From an uncultured Litorivicinus sp. (lineage in GTDB: Bacteria > Pseudomonadota > Gammaproteobacteria > Pseudomonadales > Litorivicinaceae), in contig CACECO010000006.1 of NCBI GenBank assembly GCA_902558075.1, positions 1 through 64,000 on the forward strand: 64,000 bases of DNA. Reading direction: 5' to 3'. Positions 7,085 through 15,601 of the stretch are shown one piece after another. A program made the translations under genes and the position numbers. The notes under the pieces were generated by a model. The model had not been told where the DNA came from and searched no databases. It saw only the letters and a list, made by a program, of their open reading frames with translations. Numbering within the stretch: the stretch's first letter is position 1; each line of letters begins with the position of its first letter.

Positions 7085-7789
7085 ATGAGTGAACAACTGC
7101 TTCGGACGGTTCTAATCGTAGATGATGAGTCGTCGATTCGTGAAATGCTTGCTGTAGCGCTGGAAATGGCCGGTTTTGAAACAGTCCAAGCAGAAAATGC
7201 CTCCAGCGCTCTCGAACACTTAGCGACACGCCTACCTGACCTGATGCTGGTCGATTGGATGATGCCCCAAGTATCGGGGCTTGAGTTATGTAGACGGCTT
7301 CGCAGAAACGCAGACACAGCGAACATTCCCTTGGTCCTCCTCACTGCTCGCGGAGAGGAAGAAGCCAAAATCACGGGTTTGGGGGTCGCGGATGACTACA
7401 TTACAAAGCCATTCTCTCCTCGGGAGCTTGTCGCACGGCTCAAGGCAATTTTGAGAAGGACAACACCGCTAGGTATCGAAGAACCTGTCGAGTTCGGAAA
7501 TTTACGGCTTGATCCTGTCGGCCAGCGAGTAACAGCGTCAGACCGCCTCCTAGCACTCAGCCCTATCGAGTACCGCTTGCTACAGCTATTCATGACAAAC
7601 CCGAATCGGGCCTTTTCTCGGACCCAATTGCTTGATCGTGTATGGGGAGGGGATGTTTATGTCGAAGAACGGACTGTCGACGTGCATATCCGACGATTAC
7701 GGAAGACCCTTGGCGCAGAGCTTGAAGACTTTATTCAAACTGTAAGAGGAACAGGTTACCGGTTCACCTCCACAATCGCTGAAGCCTAG
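7085..7789 (+). CDS. phoB: phosphate regulon response regulator PhoB
   Basis: OmpR/PhoB-class response regulator (234 aa) that activates phosphate-starvation genes. The receiver domain shows the acidic pair Asp13/Asp14, phospho-acceptor Asp57 (in LMLVDWMMP), Thr87 and Lys108 (ITKPF). The winged-helix output domain contains VWGGDVYVEERTVDVHIRRL and the terminal VRGTGYRF. ATG 7085 matches the family start; a longer GTG start at 7064 is unlikely. One oddity: before the DDYITKP strand the sequence reads GLGVADDY, one residue shorter than the usual GLxxGADDY, so a Gly codon seems to be lost. phoR is not the next gene; ppx-ppk lies between them. Confidence 0.96.
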   Translation: MSEQLLRTVLIVDDESSIREMLAVALEMAGFETVQAENASSALEHLATRLPDLMLVDWMMPQVSGLELCRRLRRNADTANIPLVLLTARGEEEAKITGLGVADDYITKPFSPRELVARLKAILRRTTPLGIEEPVEFGNLRLDPVGQRVTASDRLLALSPIEYRLLQLFMTNPNRAFSRTQLLDRVWGGDVYVEERTVDVHIRRLRKTLGAELEDFIQTVRGTGYRFTSTIAEA

Positions 7790-7794
7790 TCTAT

Positions 7795-9300
7795 CTAGGA
7801 TGCAGGTGCGATGACTAATGAGTACCCCTCCTCACTCTGCCTGCGGGACTCCTCCTCGAGATCCAACAACATAACCCTACAGCTCCGGAATATTTCTTTA
7901 TCAAATTCAAGACTCACTGCACCGCCCTCAACCGAGACACTAAACTTCGGAGCACCTAGATGTCGTGCCACGTGCATGACGTGTGCTATCCGAAGAATTC
8001 TAACGAGTCTCATTAATCGCTTTTTCGACCAGTATCGGGGCTTCGGTAACGACGATAGATCGAACTTTTTACGGTGATTAAGAATTAGCGTTGCTAAAAC
8101 CGCTTGCTCTTCTCGACTAAACCCAGGCAATGGCGTGTTAACAACAATATACGAACCATGTCGCTGGTACGCCGAATAACTTACATGTAGTCCTATCTCA
8201 TGAAGCATAGATGCCCAAACTACCATTTGGTAATCCAAAACTCCTAAACCCCAGACCGGTGCAGCGGCAGAAAATATTCGAATTGCGGTATCACGAACAC
8301 GACCAGCGTGGTCAACGTCCACGCTATACTTTTTCATCATGTCGAGCGCGGTTCTCTCTCTTATATCGGATGACTTCAAGCGGTCATCCATTTCATACAA
8401 CACCCCCTCCCGGAGCGCTGCATCGCAAAATTCAATTTTGGATAACCCGAGCTCGTCTACAATTGCGGAGATGATGCCAATACCAGCGGGGAGGATCTGC
8501 ATCCTCTCTAGGCTCACGTCAGGAATGTCGGCAATACGTCGATTCATATCGACCAACACAAAATTTTTACACGATTCCAACGACTCTGGAGTGATGATCG
8601 GACCATGGCCCAGATAATTCCCCAAAGCACTCACACTTTTTGCTGAGCCAGAGGTCGCAAATATTTTTTCTGCTCCTAAGTCTCGAATTGTAGAGACGAT
8701 GGGTTCAATTACTTTCCGCGTGTTTAACTCGATCTCAGCAAAACTCTCACGGTCCAATTTTTTCATGAACCGTTTTGTGAATGTCACGCAACCCAGGGTT
8801 CTGGAAGACAAAAACTCAGTCTCAAAATTAACACCAACAGCGAACTCAGTTGATCCACCCCCAAGATCAAAAACCAAAAATCGACCCTCTGTGGATTGAC
8901 TGTGTGCCACCGCCTGAAAAATTAGGCGAGCCTCCTCGGGACCAGAAATTACATTAATTTGTGCTCGGAAGTGTTCGGAGGCTAAGTCGAGAAACTCGTG
9001 AGCGTTTTTAGCTTCACGAAGTGTATGCGTCGCCACAACCCGGATATCCTCGGTCGCGACACCCGACAGGCGACCATCGAACCGCTTGAGCGCCTCAATT
9101 CCCCTCTGAATAGATTTGTTACCCAAGACGCCTTTGCGGTTGAGTCCCGAGGCTAACCTTACTCGCTCGCGATCACGAACGAGGACTTGGAGTCCAGACG
9201 GCGTCAGCCTAGCGATGGTCATGTGGAAGCTATTTGATCCTAGATCGACGGCAGCAACCAGCCGCTCTAGTGACTGACCCTGCAAATCAGACGCTCTCAA
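7795..9300 (-). CDS. ppx: exopolyphosphatase Ppx/GppA
   Basis: Releases orthophosphate from polyphosphate ends, and related enzymes hydrolyse pppGpp. The 501-aa product has the actin-like ATPase fold: AAVDLGSNSFHMTIARL (phosphate 1 loop), LVFDLGGGSTEF (phosphate 2) and GSAKSVSALG. A C-terminal HD-like domain follows (MLHEIGLHVSYSAYQRHGSYI). The frame opens with a TTG at 9300 overlapping the ppk stop by 14 bases, so translation is coupled to ppk. It converges on phoB with only 5 bases between stops. Polyphosphate turnover next to pst/phoB fits phosphate storage. Confidence 0.93.
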   Translation of the reverse strand: MRASDLQGQSLERLVAAVDLGSNSFHMTIARLTPSGLQVLVRDRERVRLASGLNRKGVLGNKSIQRGIEALKRFDGRLSGVATEDIRVVATHTLREAKNAHEFLDLASEHFRAQINVISGPEEARLIFQAVAHSQSTEGRFLVFDLGGGSTEFAVGVNFETEFLSSRTLGCVTFTKRFMKKLDRESFAEIELNTRKVIEPIVSTIRDLGAEKIFATSGSAKSVSALGNYLGHGPIITPESLESCKNFVLVDMNRRIADIPDVSLERMQILPAGIGIISAIVDELGLSKIEFCDAALREGVLYEMDDRLKSSDIRERTALDMMKKYSVDVDHAGRVRDTAIRIFSAAAPVWGLGVLDYQMVVWASMLHEIGLHVSYSAYQRHGSYIVVNTPLPGFSREEQAVLATLILNHRKKFDLSSLPKPRYWSKKRLMRLVRILRIAHVMHVARHLGAPKFSVSVEGGAVSLEFDKEIFRSCRVMLLDLEEESRRQSEEGYSLVIAPAS

Positions 9301-11338
9301 TATTTTTTATGTATTCATAGGTACTAATTTGGCACCGGACCTTCCTCCGGTTGCCCCGACTTACGTACGGATTCGATTGATCCTCATCAATAAGTCGAGC
9401 CTTCACGGTGTCCTTGAACTGCAAACCCATAAGGTCAATCATTATTTTTTTGAGATTATTGTCATAAATTGGAGCAGTCACCTCTACCCGGTTATCCATA
9501 TTTCGCGTCATCCAATCTGCCGAGCTTATGTACACATCAGGATCACCATCATTTTGAAAAATCATAACCCGAGGATGCTCCAAAAACCTATCTACAATAC
9601 TGATAACTCTGATCGTATCGCTCATACCAGGCACACCAGGGATCAGTGAACACATGCCTCTCACGCATGCGTCTACGACGACACCGGCTCTGCTCGCCTC
9701 ATATAGTTTAGTAATTAGATCATCATCCGCCAAATTATTGACCTTCAGAGTTATCTTGGCGCTCTTGCCGGACTCGGCTAGCCCAATCTCCCTATCAATT
9801 TGTTGAATGATCTTTTTGCGTTGATCTACTGGACTAACCCACAAATGACGGAACACAAAGTTACGGTACGGGGCATTAAAAAATGAAAAGACCTGACGAA
9901 CCTCCGCAGTAATTTCAGGTCTAGCAGTCAATAAACTAAAGTCTGTATACATTTGGGCCGTTTTTTCGTTGAAATTACCGGTGCCAATATGAGCATATCT
10001 GACCCGCTGACCATCCTCACGTCGTGTAATCAGACAGAGCTTCGAGTGCACCTTCAAATTAGCAATACCAAAAGTGACCCTCACGCCTGCATCTGTGAGC
10101 ACCTTGGACCATTGAATATTTGCCTCCTCATCGAAACGCGCCTGAAGCTCAACAACAACAGAAACGTCCTTCCCGTTAGCTACGGCATCCAAAAGGGATT
10201 TGATGACTAGGGAAGAGCTCGCCACTCGGTAAAGACTGATCCTGATAGACTCAACAGCCGGATCGGTTGCAGCCTGACGGAGCCACTCAGTAACGTGATA
10301 AAAGTCGTGGTACGGGTAGTGAAGCAGAACATCTTTATCTTTTAAAACGGAAAAGTAGTTCCTCTGGCCATCAAGAGCTTTAGATGGAATTGGCCGGAGC
10401 TCAGAATACCGTAAAGAAGCTCGCCCAATCGAAGGGAAAGACAGAAAGTCCTTCATATTGTGATACCGACCGCCAGGGATAACCGCGTCAATCCCTGCGA
10501 TACCCAGCTCACGTTTTAGCATGACCAAAACCCGGTCTGGCATGTCACGGTCGTGGACAAGCCGCGTCGGCTCAGAAGTGAGCCGCTGCTTTAATCCCAA
10601 TGACAGTCGATCCATGAGGCTGTCATCGATCTCGCCAGACAAATCATACTCGGCGTCACGTGTTAATTTCATCGACCAAGCCTGAACGTCGTCAAAATCA
10701 AAATAACCCTCAAAAATTTCGGGTAGCCCAACCCGGATCGCGTTATCAAGCAAGACTAAAGGCTTCTTGCGTTTAGTTATTTTTGGTAGTTCGATAAACC
10801 TCCGGTGATGGTCGGTAGGTACCTCGATTAATGAATAAATGTACTGATCAGCCTTTCGCAACTCGGCTACCAAGTAGGTCTCGTCGTCGGCAATAACCTC
10901 CCCCAAATTTACTTTATCCGAGACCACGATAGGACAAATAAATTTACGAATATTTGAGTGGAAGTAGCGTTTGAGCCACTCCCGGTGCTCTTCGGTCAGC
11001 TGCTCTTCATTTTCTAAAAATATATCGTGCCTAGCGAGGGTCCGTATGACATCGAGATGTGTCGCCTCAAATTCTAAATTTAACTCAACGGTGCGTCGCT
11101 GAATCTGTCTAAGTAATTTACCCGACGCAGGCTCTAAACCTACCTCCCGGTGAAGTATTTTTCTTCTTCTAACATCGGATACTCGAACCCTATAAAATTC
11201 ATCAAGGTTGCTCGAATAAATGCCGAGAAAGCGAGCCCGCTCGATAATCGGGTTTGACTTATCCATCGCCTCCTGGAGGACTCGATGGTTAAATGACAAC
11301 CAACTTAGTTCTTTGTCAAAAGTTGGGAAATTTGGCAA
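9287..11338 (-). CDS. ppk: polyphosphate kinase Ppk1
   Basis: Polymerises the gamma phosphate of ATP into polyphosphate. The 683-aa protein keeps the family order: an N-terminal KELSWLSFNHRVLQEA block, YSSNLDEFYRVRV, IPGGRYHNMKDF, the first phospholipase-D-like domain with VELQARFDEEANIQW and HIGTGNFNEKTA (autophosphorylated His region), and a second with RGMCSLIPG and SSADWMTRNMDNRVE. The only start close to the homology is a TTG at 11338, so translation may be modest. It heads a ppk-ppx operon. Three tandem PhoB 7-mers stand just upstream (11375-11403), pointing towards it. Confidence 0.95.
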   Translation of the reverse strand: MPNFPTFDKELSWLSFNHRVLQEAMDKSNPIIERARFLGIYSSNLDEFYRVRVSDVRRRKILHREVGLEPASGKLLRQIQRRTVELNLEFEATHLDVIRTLARHDIFLENEEQLTEEHREWLKRYFHSNIRKFICPIVVSDKVNLGEVIADDETYLVAELRKADQYIYSLIEVPTDHHRRFIELPKITKRKKPLVLLDNAIRVGLPEIFEGYFDFDDVQAWSMKLTRDAEYDLSGEIDDSLMDRLSLGLKQRLTSEPTRLVHDRDMPDRVLVMLKRELGIAGIDAVIPGGRYHNMKDFLSFPSIGRASLRYSELRPIPSKALDGQRNYFSVLKDKDVLLHYPYHDFYHVTEWLRQAATDPAVESIRISLYRVASSSLVIKSLLDAVANGKDVSVVVELQARFDEEANIQWSKVLTDAGVRVTFGIANLKVHSKLCLITRREDGQRVRYAHIGTGNFNEKTAQMYTDFSLLTARPEITAEVRQVFSFFNAPYRNFVFRHLWVSPVDQRKKIIQQIDREIGLAESGKSAKITLKVNNLADDDLITKLYEASRAGVVVDACVRGMCSLIPGVPGMSDTIRVISIVDRFLEHPRVMIFQNDGDPDVYISSADWMTRNMDNRVEVTAPIYDNNLKKIMIDLMGLQFKDTVKARLIDEDQSNPYVSRGNRRKVRCQISTYEYIKNIESV

Positions 11339-11374
11339 AACTTCAACCTTATTATTACTGACATAGAAAAGGTT

Positions 11375-11403
11375 ATTACAGTTATGTTACAGATTTGTGA
11401 CTT
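11375..11403 (-). promoter_or_regulatory. triple Pho box between ppk and phoR
   Basis: On the minus strand three 7-mers occur in tandem with exact 4-base spacers: AAGTCAC (11397-11403), CTGTAAC (11386-11392) and CTGTAAT (11375-11381). The core CTGTAACATAACTGTAAT is very close to the enterobacterial Pho box. It points to ppk, but read on the plus strand it still gives repeats (ATGTTAC, TTGTGAC), so it could also serve the divergent phoR, whose ATG is only 21 bases away. Confidence 0.7.
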
Positions 11404-11423
11404 AGATTAGGCTAGCAAATCTA

Positions 11424-12728
11424 ATGAGAAACGCCACCTCAACCACAATACTGGAGCTTACCTCGCTGGGGCTGCTCACTATGTTTTTAGGTGTTGTTAC
11501 TGGCTACTTCGTTCCGTCAGCACTTTTTGTCGCTAGCGCCTACCTTTCGGTAACCCTATGGAGACGAAATAGTTTCTACCGATGGCTGGAAAGCAACAAA
11601 AAAAACGAGTCCTTGGTTACCTCCGATCTGTGGGCCGATATTGTACGGCGCATTGAAATTGAACGCGATCAAGCGGAAAAAAATAAAGAATCAGTGGTTA
11701 AAGAGTTCCATAACCTTAGACTCGCACTAAGCAGTCTCAAGGTCGGACTGGTACTCACCGACAAGACATGGAACCTCATCTGGTGGAATGAGGTCGGTGG
11801 TGAATTACTCAATTTTAGAAAACCAGATGACATCAATAGCTATCTTTTTGCTCTGCTAAGATCACCGTCGTTAAAAGAATACATCGCGAAAAACGATTTC
11901 AGCGAACCACTAATTCTTGATGACTTCACAACACAACAAGCAGTGATCGAGTTGTATTTCGGAGATAGCCCGTCTGAGGGATACATAATACTCGTAAGAG
12001 ACATCAGTCAACTGAAAAGACTCAACGAAATGCGGTCAGACTTTATTGCTAACGTCTCGCATGAGCTAAAGACGCCGCTTACCGTCATTAACGGTTATTT
12101 GGAAACCTTGATCGACAATCAATTGGTCGAGGGTGTCGCGAAGAATGCGATCGAAAACGCCGCTTTGCAGGGTCGCAGGATGGATAACATCATCCAAGAT
12201 CTCATAACGCTATCCCAGCTTGAGACCTCACCAAGCACAGACATTGAAGTCTTCAATCTTTCTGATTTGGTCGGACAAGTCCAGCAGCAAGTAGCGTGGT
12301 TACAAAAAAATCTCAAAAAAAACCAGACTATCGTCAAGATCTTGGTCACCGAGGATTGGGTTCTCACAGGAAATAGAAATGAAATTTTCTCCCTCCTATC
12401 CAACCTGCTCAGCAATGCCTTGCGGTACTGCCCCGATGGATCGTTAATTTCCTTGAGGTTAGAGCAGAGCGATCACAAGACATTAATCTGCGTGGATGAC
12501 AACGGCCCAGGAATACCAGAGCCACATCTCAGTCGTGTAACCGAGCGATTTTACCGTGTCGATAAGAGCCACTCGTCCATCACAGGAGGCACAGGATTGG
12601 GCTTGGCGATAGCCAAACACGTTATGGGAAGGCACTCCGGAAGCCTTCAAATTAGCTCTGAGGAAGGGAAAGGTACTTGCATTCGTTGCTCATTCCCGAA
12701 GGACAGGCTACAACAGATAGTTACGTAA
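11424..12728 (+). CDS. phoR: phosphate regulon sensor histidine kinase PhoR
   Basis: Membrane histidine kinase that phosphorylates PhoB when the Pst transporter reports low phosphate. The 434-aa protein has two N-terminal transmembrane helices (residues about 10-45), a positively charged linker, a PAS domain (about 95-195), the HisKA box with His213 in FIANVSHELKTPLT, and an ATPase domain with N box NLLSNALRYCPDG, G1 DDNGPGIP and G2 GGTGLGLAIAKH. Its 3' end overlaps phoU (opposite strand) by 8 bases. It is separated from phoB by ppx-ppk. Confidence 0.95.
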   Translation: MRNATSTTILELTSLGLLTMFLGVVTGYFVPSALFVASAYLSVTLWRRNSFYRWLESNKKNESLVTSDLWADIVRRIEIERDQAEKNKESVVKEFHNLRLALSSLKVGLVLTDKTWNLIWWNEVGGELLNFRKPDDINSYLFALLRSPSLKEYIAKNDFSEPLILDDFTTQQAVIELYFGDSPSEGYIILVRDISQLKRLNEMRSDFIANVSHELKTPLTVINGYLETLIDNQLVEGVAKNAIENAALQGRRMDNIIQDLITLSQLETSPSTDIEVFNLSDLVGQVQQQVAWLQKNLKKNQTIVKILVTEDWVLTGNRNEIFSLLSNLLSNALRYCPDGSLISLRLEQSDHKTLICVDDNGPGIPEPHLSRVTERFYRVDKSHSSITGGTGLGLAIAKHVMGRHSGSLQISSEEGKGTCIRCSFPKDRLQQIVT

Positions 12729-13428
12729 AACAGTTTTCGTTAACGCTCGGATGGCGGACATCAACGCCCTGAACTAAATAGATTACGTATTCAGCAATGT
12801 TTGTGGCGTGGTCGCCAACGCGCTCTAACGACCTCGCAATCCAAACTATATTCAAGACCCTGCCGATATTTCTGGGATCCTCAATCATAAACGTCGCGAG
12901 CGACCTAAGCGCCGACTGATAAACCTTATCAACCTTGCGCTCACGTTCAAAAATATCTCTCGCAAGATCGATATCGAGCCGCGCGAACGCTGTCAAAGAT
13001 TCCGACAACATCTTGGCAACCTGCTCAGCAATCCGCTGTATCTCGGTAATCCCTACGTCATCAGAGCTATCAAATGACTCAAGACTAAGCTTGCCTACCT
13101 TCTCAAGTTCGTCGCCCATTCGCTCAAGGTCTCGGACGATCTTCGAAACAGCGAGCACAAGCCGCAAATCAGAAGCGATAGGTTGTCTCCGAACGATCAG
13201 AGACTCTACCTGATCGTCGAGATCGATCTCGGCAGCGTTAATCTTTTGTTCAACGTCTTCAATGTCGCTCAGTAGTGAAGAGTCCTGACTAGCAAAAAAC
13301 TTGAGCGCACACGCTAGCTGCTCTTCAACCAATCCACCCATTTCAAGGGTGGACCTCCGAAGCGCCTCAAGCTCCTCGTTGAACTCGCTGGAAATGTGTC
13401 GATAGAAGTCTTCGTTAAAGTCTTTCAT
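12721..13428 (-). CDS. phoU: phosphate signalling regulator PhoU
   Basis: PhoU links the Pst transporter to PhoR and represses the regulon when phosphate is sufficient. The 235-aa all-helical protein has the two repeated three-helix bundles with the metal-binding motifs around ERMGDELEKVG (about residues 95-105) and ARSLERVGDHATNIAEYVIY (about 195-215). It starts directly behind the pstB stop and is the last gene of pstSCAB-phoU, converging on phoR. Confidence 0.95.
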   Translation of the reverse strand: MKDFNEDFYRHISSEFNEELEALRRSTLEMGGLVEEQLACALKFFASQDSSLLSDIEDVEQKINAAEIDLDDQVESLIVRRQPIASDLRLVLAVSKIVRDLERMGDELEKVGKLSLESFDSSDDVGITEIQRIAEQVAKMLSESLTAFARLDIDLARDIFERERKVDKVYQSALRSLATFMIEDPRNIGRVLNIVWIARSLERVGDHATNIAEYVIYLVQGVDVRHPSVNENCFT

Positions 13429-14280
13429 CTAGCCAAACCGTCCGGTAATGTAGTCTTGAGTCAATGCATGCAGAGGATTTGTAAACACCTGCTTGGTGTC
13501 ACCTACCTCAATCAACTTTCCTAAATGAAAATACGCAGTCCGATCAGAGACGCGAGCAGCCTGCTGCATGGAGTGGGTAACGATTACTATTGTGTATTGC
13601 TCCCGAAGCTCAGAAATCAATTCCTCTATTTTTGCAGTAGCGATCGGGTCCAAGGCAGAACACGGCTCGTCCATCAGGATAACCTCGGGGCTCACCGCAA
13701 TCGCGCGAGCGATGCAAAGGCGCTGCTGTTGGCCGCCCGACAAGCCGGTTCCTGGCTGATCCAGACGATCTTTTACCTCCTCCCAGAGACCAGCCCGTTG
13801 AAGCGAGGTTTCTACAATATGATCGAGCTCCACCTTGCTTGTCGCAAGCCCGTGAATACGTGGCCCGTATGCGACGTTGTCAAAGATTGATTTGGGAAAA
13901 GGGTTTGGCTTCTGGAACACCATACCGACCCTCGCCCGCAGCAAGACCACATCGATCGAGGAGTCATAGATGTTCTGATCATCGATCATGATTTCACCAG
14001 ACACACGGCAGCTGTCTATCGTGTCGTTCATCCGGTTAAGACACCGCAGGAATGTCGACTTACCGCAACCGGACGGGCCGATGAATGAGATTACCTGTCC
14101 GGACCCTATATCAAGACTGATATTGTCGATCGCATGCTTGTCAGCATAAAAAACGTCAACGTTCCGGGCCTTCATACGGGGGTTGTCTGCATGGATTTGA
14201 CCGAGGGTACTGTCTGGAATCGTCCGTGCTTCTAGGGTGCTAGTTGTTTGGACCATCCGGCTACTCTCTTCTAGTTGCAT
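13429..14280 (-). CDS. pstB: phosphate ABC transporter ATP-binding protein PstB
   Basis: ATPase of the high-affinity phosphate importer. The 283-aa product shows Walker [10 protein letters not shown] (68-76), the PstB-type LNRMNDTID region, signature [14 protein letters not shown], Walker [14 protein letters not shown] and the switch His in IVTHSMQQA. The first 30 residues are a polar extension not present in E. coli; a start at the internal Met9 is possible. It is thirteen bases downstream of pstA and abuts phoU. Confidence 0.96.
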   Translation of the reverse strand: MQLEESSRMVQTTSTLEARTIPDSTLGQIHADNPRMKARNVDVFYADKHAIDNISLDIGSGQVISFIGPSGCGKSTFLRCLNRMNDTIDSCRVSGEIMIDDQNIYDSSIDVVLLRARVGMVFQKPNPFPKSIFDNVAYGPRIHGLATSKVELDHIVETSLQRAGLWEEVKDRLDQPGTGLSGGQQQRLCIARAIAVSPEVILMDEPCSALDPIATAKIEELISELREQYTIVIVTHSMQQAARVSDRTAYFHLGKLIEVGDTKQVFTNPLHALTQDYITGRFG

Positions 14281-14293
14281 AACACTGACCTGC

Positions 14294-15601
14294 TCACCAA
14301 CGTCGCTCTAATTTTTTACGAAGAAAAATCGCGGCGGCGTTCATACTAATCAGAAATGCCAACAATACAATAATCGCCGCACTGGTTTTTTGAATAAACA
14401 TACGTTCAGCAAAATCTGCCCACATAAAAATTTGCACCGGGAGAACGGTCCCGGGCTCAGTGACACCTGACGGCACGTCGACGATAAAAGCGACCATACC
14501 AATCATCAAGAGAGGCGCTGTCTCACCCAAAGCTTGGGCCATCCCAATGATGGTGCCGGTCAACATACCCGGCATCGCGAGAGGTAAAACATGGTGCGTT
14601 ATGGTTTGCATTTTCGAAGCGCCAACGCCCAGAGCGGCATCACGAATACTCGGTGGGACTGCCCGAATCGAGGCACGCGAAGAGATTATAATCGTAGGCA
14701 GCGTCATCAATGCCAACACTATTCCCCCAACTAGCGGTATTGATCGCGGCATCCCAAATATCACGATAAATACCGCGAGGCCCATGATTCCGAAAACGAC
14801 TGACGGCACCGCGGCAAGATTATTAATATTGATCTCTATGATTTCCGTGAAACGATTCTTTGGCGCCATTTCCTCGAGGTAGACAGCGGTAGCTACCCCC
14901 AAGGGAAACGCGATCACAATACACACCAGCAGGGTAAGTATTGATCCCACCAGCGCCCCACGGATCCCAGCCATCTCAGCGTCACGTGATGCTGAGCCAA
15001 AAAATAAATAATCACTTATCTCGTAGCTGATCCGACCCTTCGCCTGAAGTAGATCAATATATGAAATCATCTGATCACTGACTCGTCTGTCAGCTTCAGG
15101 GGTATCTCGTGAGATAAGGCCACGCAAGAATGTATCTACATCATCGTCGACAGCAAACTGAAGCGCTACCTTTGATCTCATTTGATCTGGATTATCCAGC
15201 ACGTGATGCATCAGTCGCTGTCCGGACCCTGATGAAATTAGCTTACGTGCTTGTCGTTTCGCCTTGCGCCCGGTGGGACCCCCAAGAGCCTCATAGAGCG
15301 CATCTCTTACGACCCCGTCAAAATCGCCATCGGCGAGCGACTCTAGGGTCCCTTGACCAGACGGATCAAGCCTCTCAGCGTCCAACTGAACATCAAGCGT
15401 GACGTAGTGCTGGAATAACCCGGGGATACCCTTGCTTAAAATGCCAGCAAATAAAAGAACAAGGAATCCGAGGGCCACGGCGACCGCAGATTTCCCTAGA
15501 AACAAGAATCGATTTTCTCTCCGTTTGCGGAAGCTGATCGACTCGGCTACTCGCTCGGCAGCCCGCTCGGGCGACAATCCTAAAGAAACCTGGTCACTCA
15601 T
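14294..15601 (-). CDS. pstA: phosphate ABC transporter permease PstA (long form)
   Basis: Membrane subunit of the phosphate importer. At 435 aa it is much longer than the E. coli protein of about 296 aa. After a first membrane helix (residues about 35-58) comes a periplasmic insert of about 150 residues carrying the extra domain seen in many alphaproteobacterial and marine PstA proteins. The usual binding-protein-dependent permease domain then starts near [12 protein letters not shown]. The EAA loop region is recognisable in [20 protein letters not shown]. It overlaps pstC by 8 bases. Confidence 0.93.
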   Translation of the reverse strand: MSDQVSLGLSPERAAERVAESISFRKRRENRFLFLGKSAVAVALGFLVLLFAGILSKGIPGLFQHYVTLDVQLDAERLDPSGQGTLESLADGDFDGVVRDALYEALGGPTGRKAKRQARKLISSGSGQRLMHHVLDNPDQMRSKVALQFAVDDDVDTFLRGLISRDTPEADRRVSDQMISYIDLLQAKGRISYEISDYLFFGSASRDAEMAGIRGALVGSILTLLVCIVIAFPLGVATAVYLEEMAPKNRFTEIIEININNLAAVPSVVFGIMGLAVFIVIFGMPRSIPLVGGIVLALMTLPTIIISSRASIRAVPPSIRDAALGVGASKMQTITHHVLPLAMPGMLTGTIIGMAQALGETAPLLMIGMVAFIVDVPSGVTEPGTVLPVQIFMWADFAERMFIQKTSAAIIVLLAFLISMNAAAIFLRKKLERRW

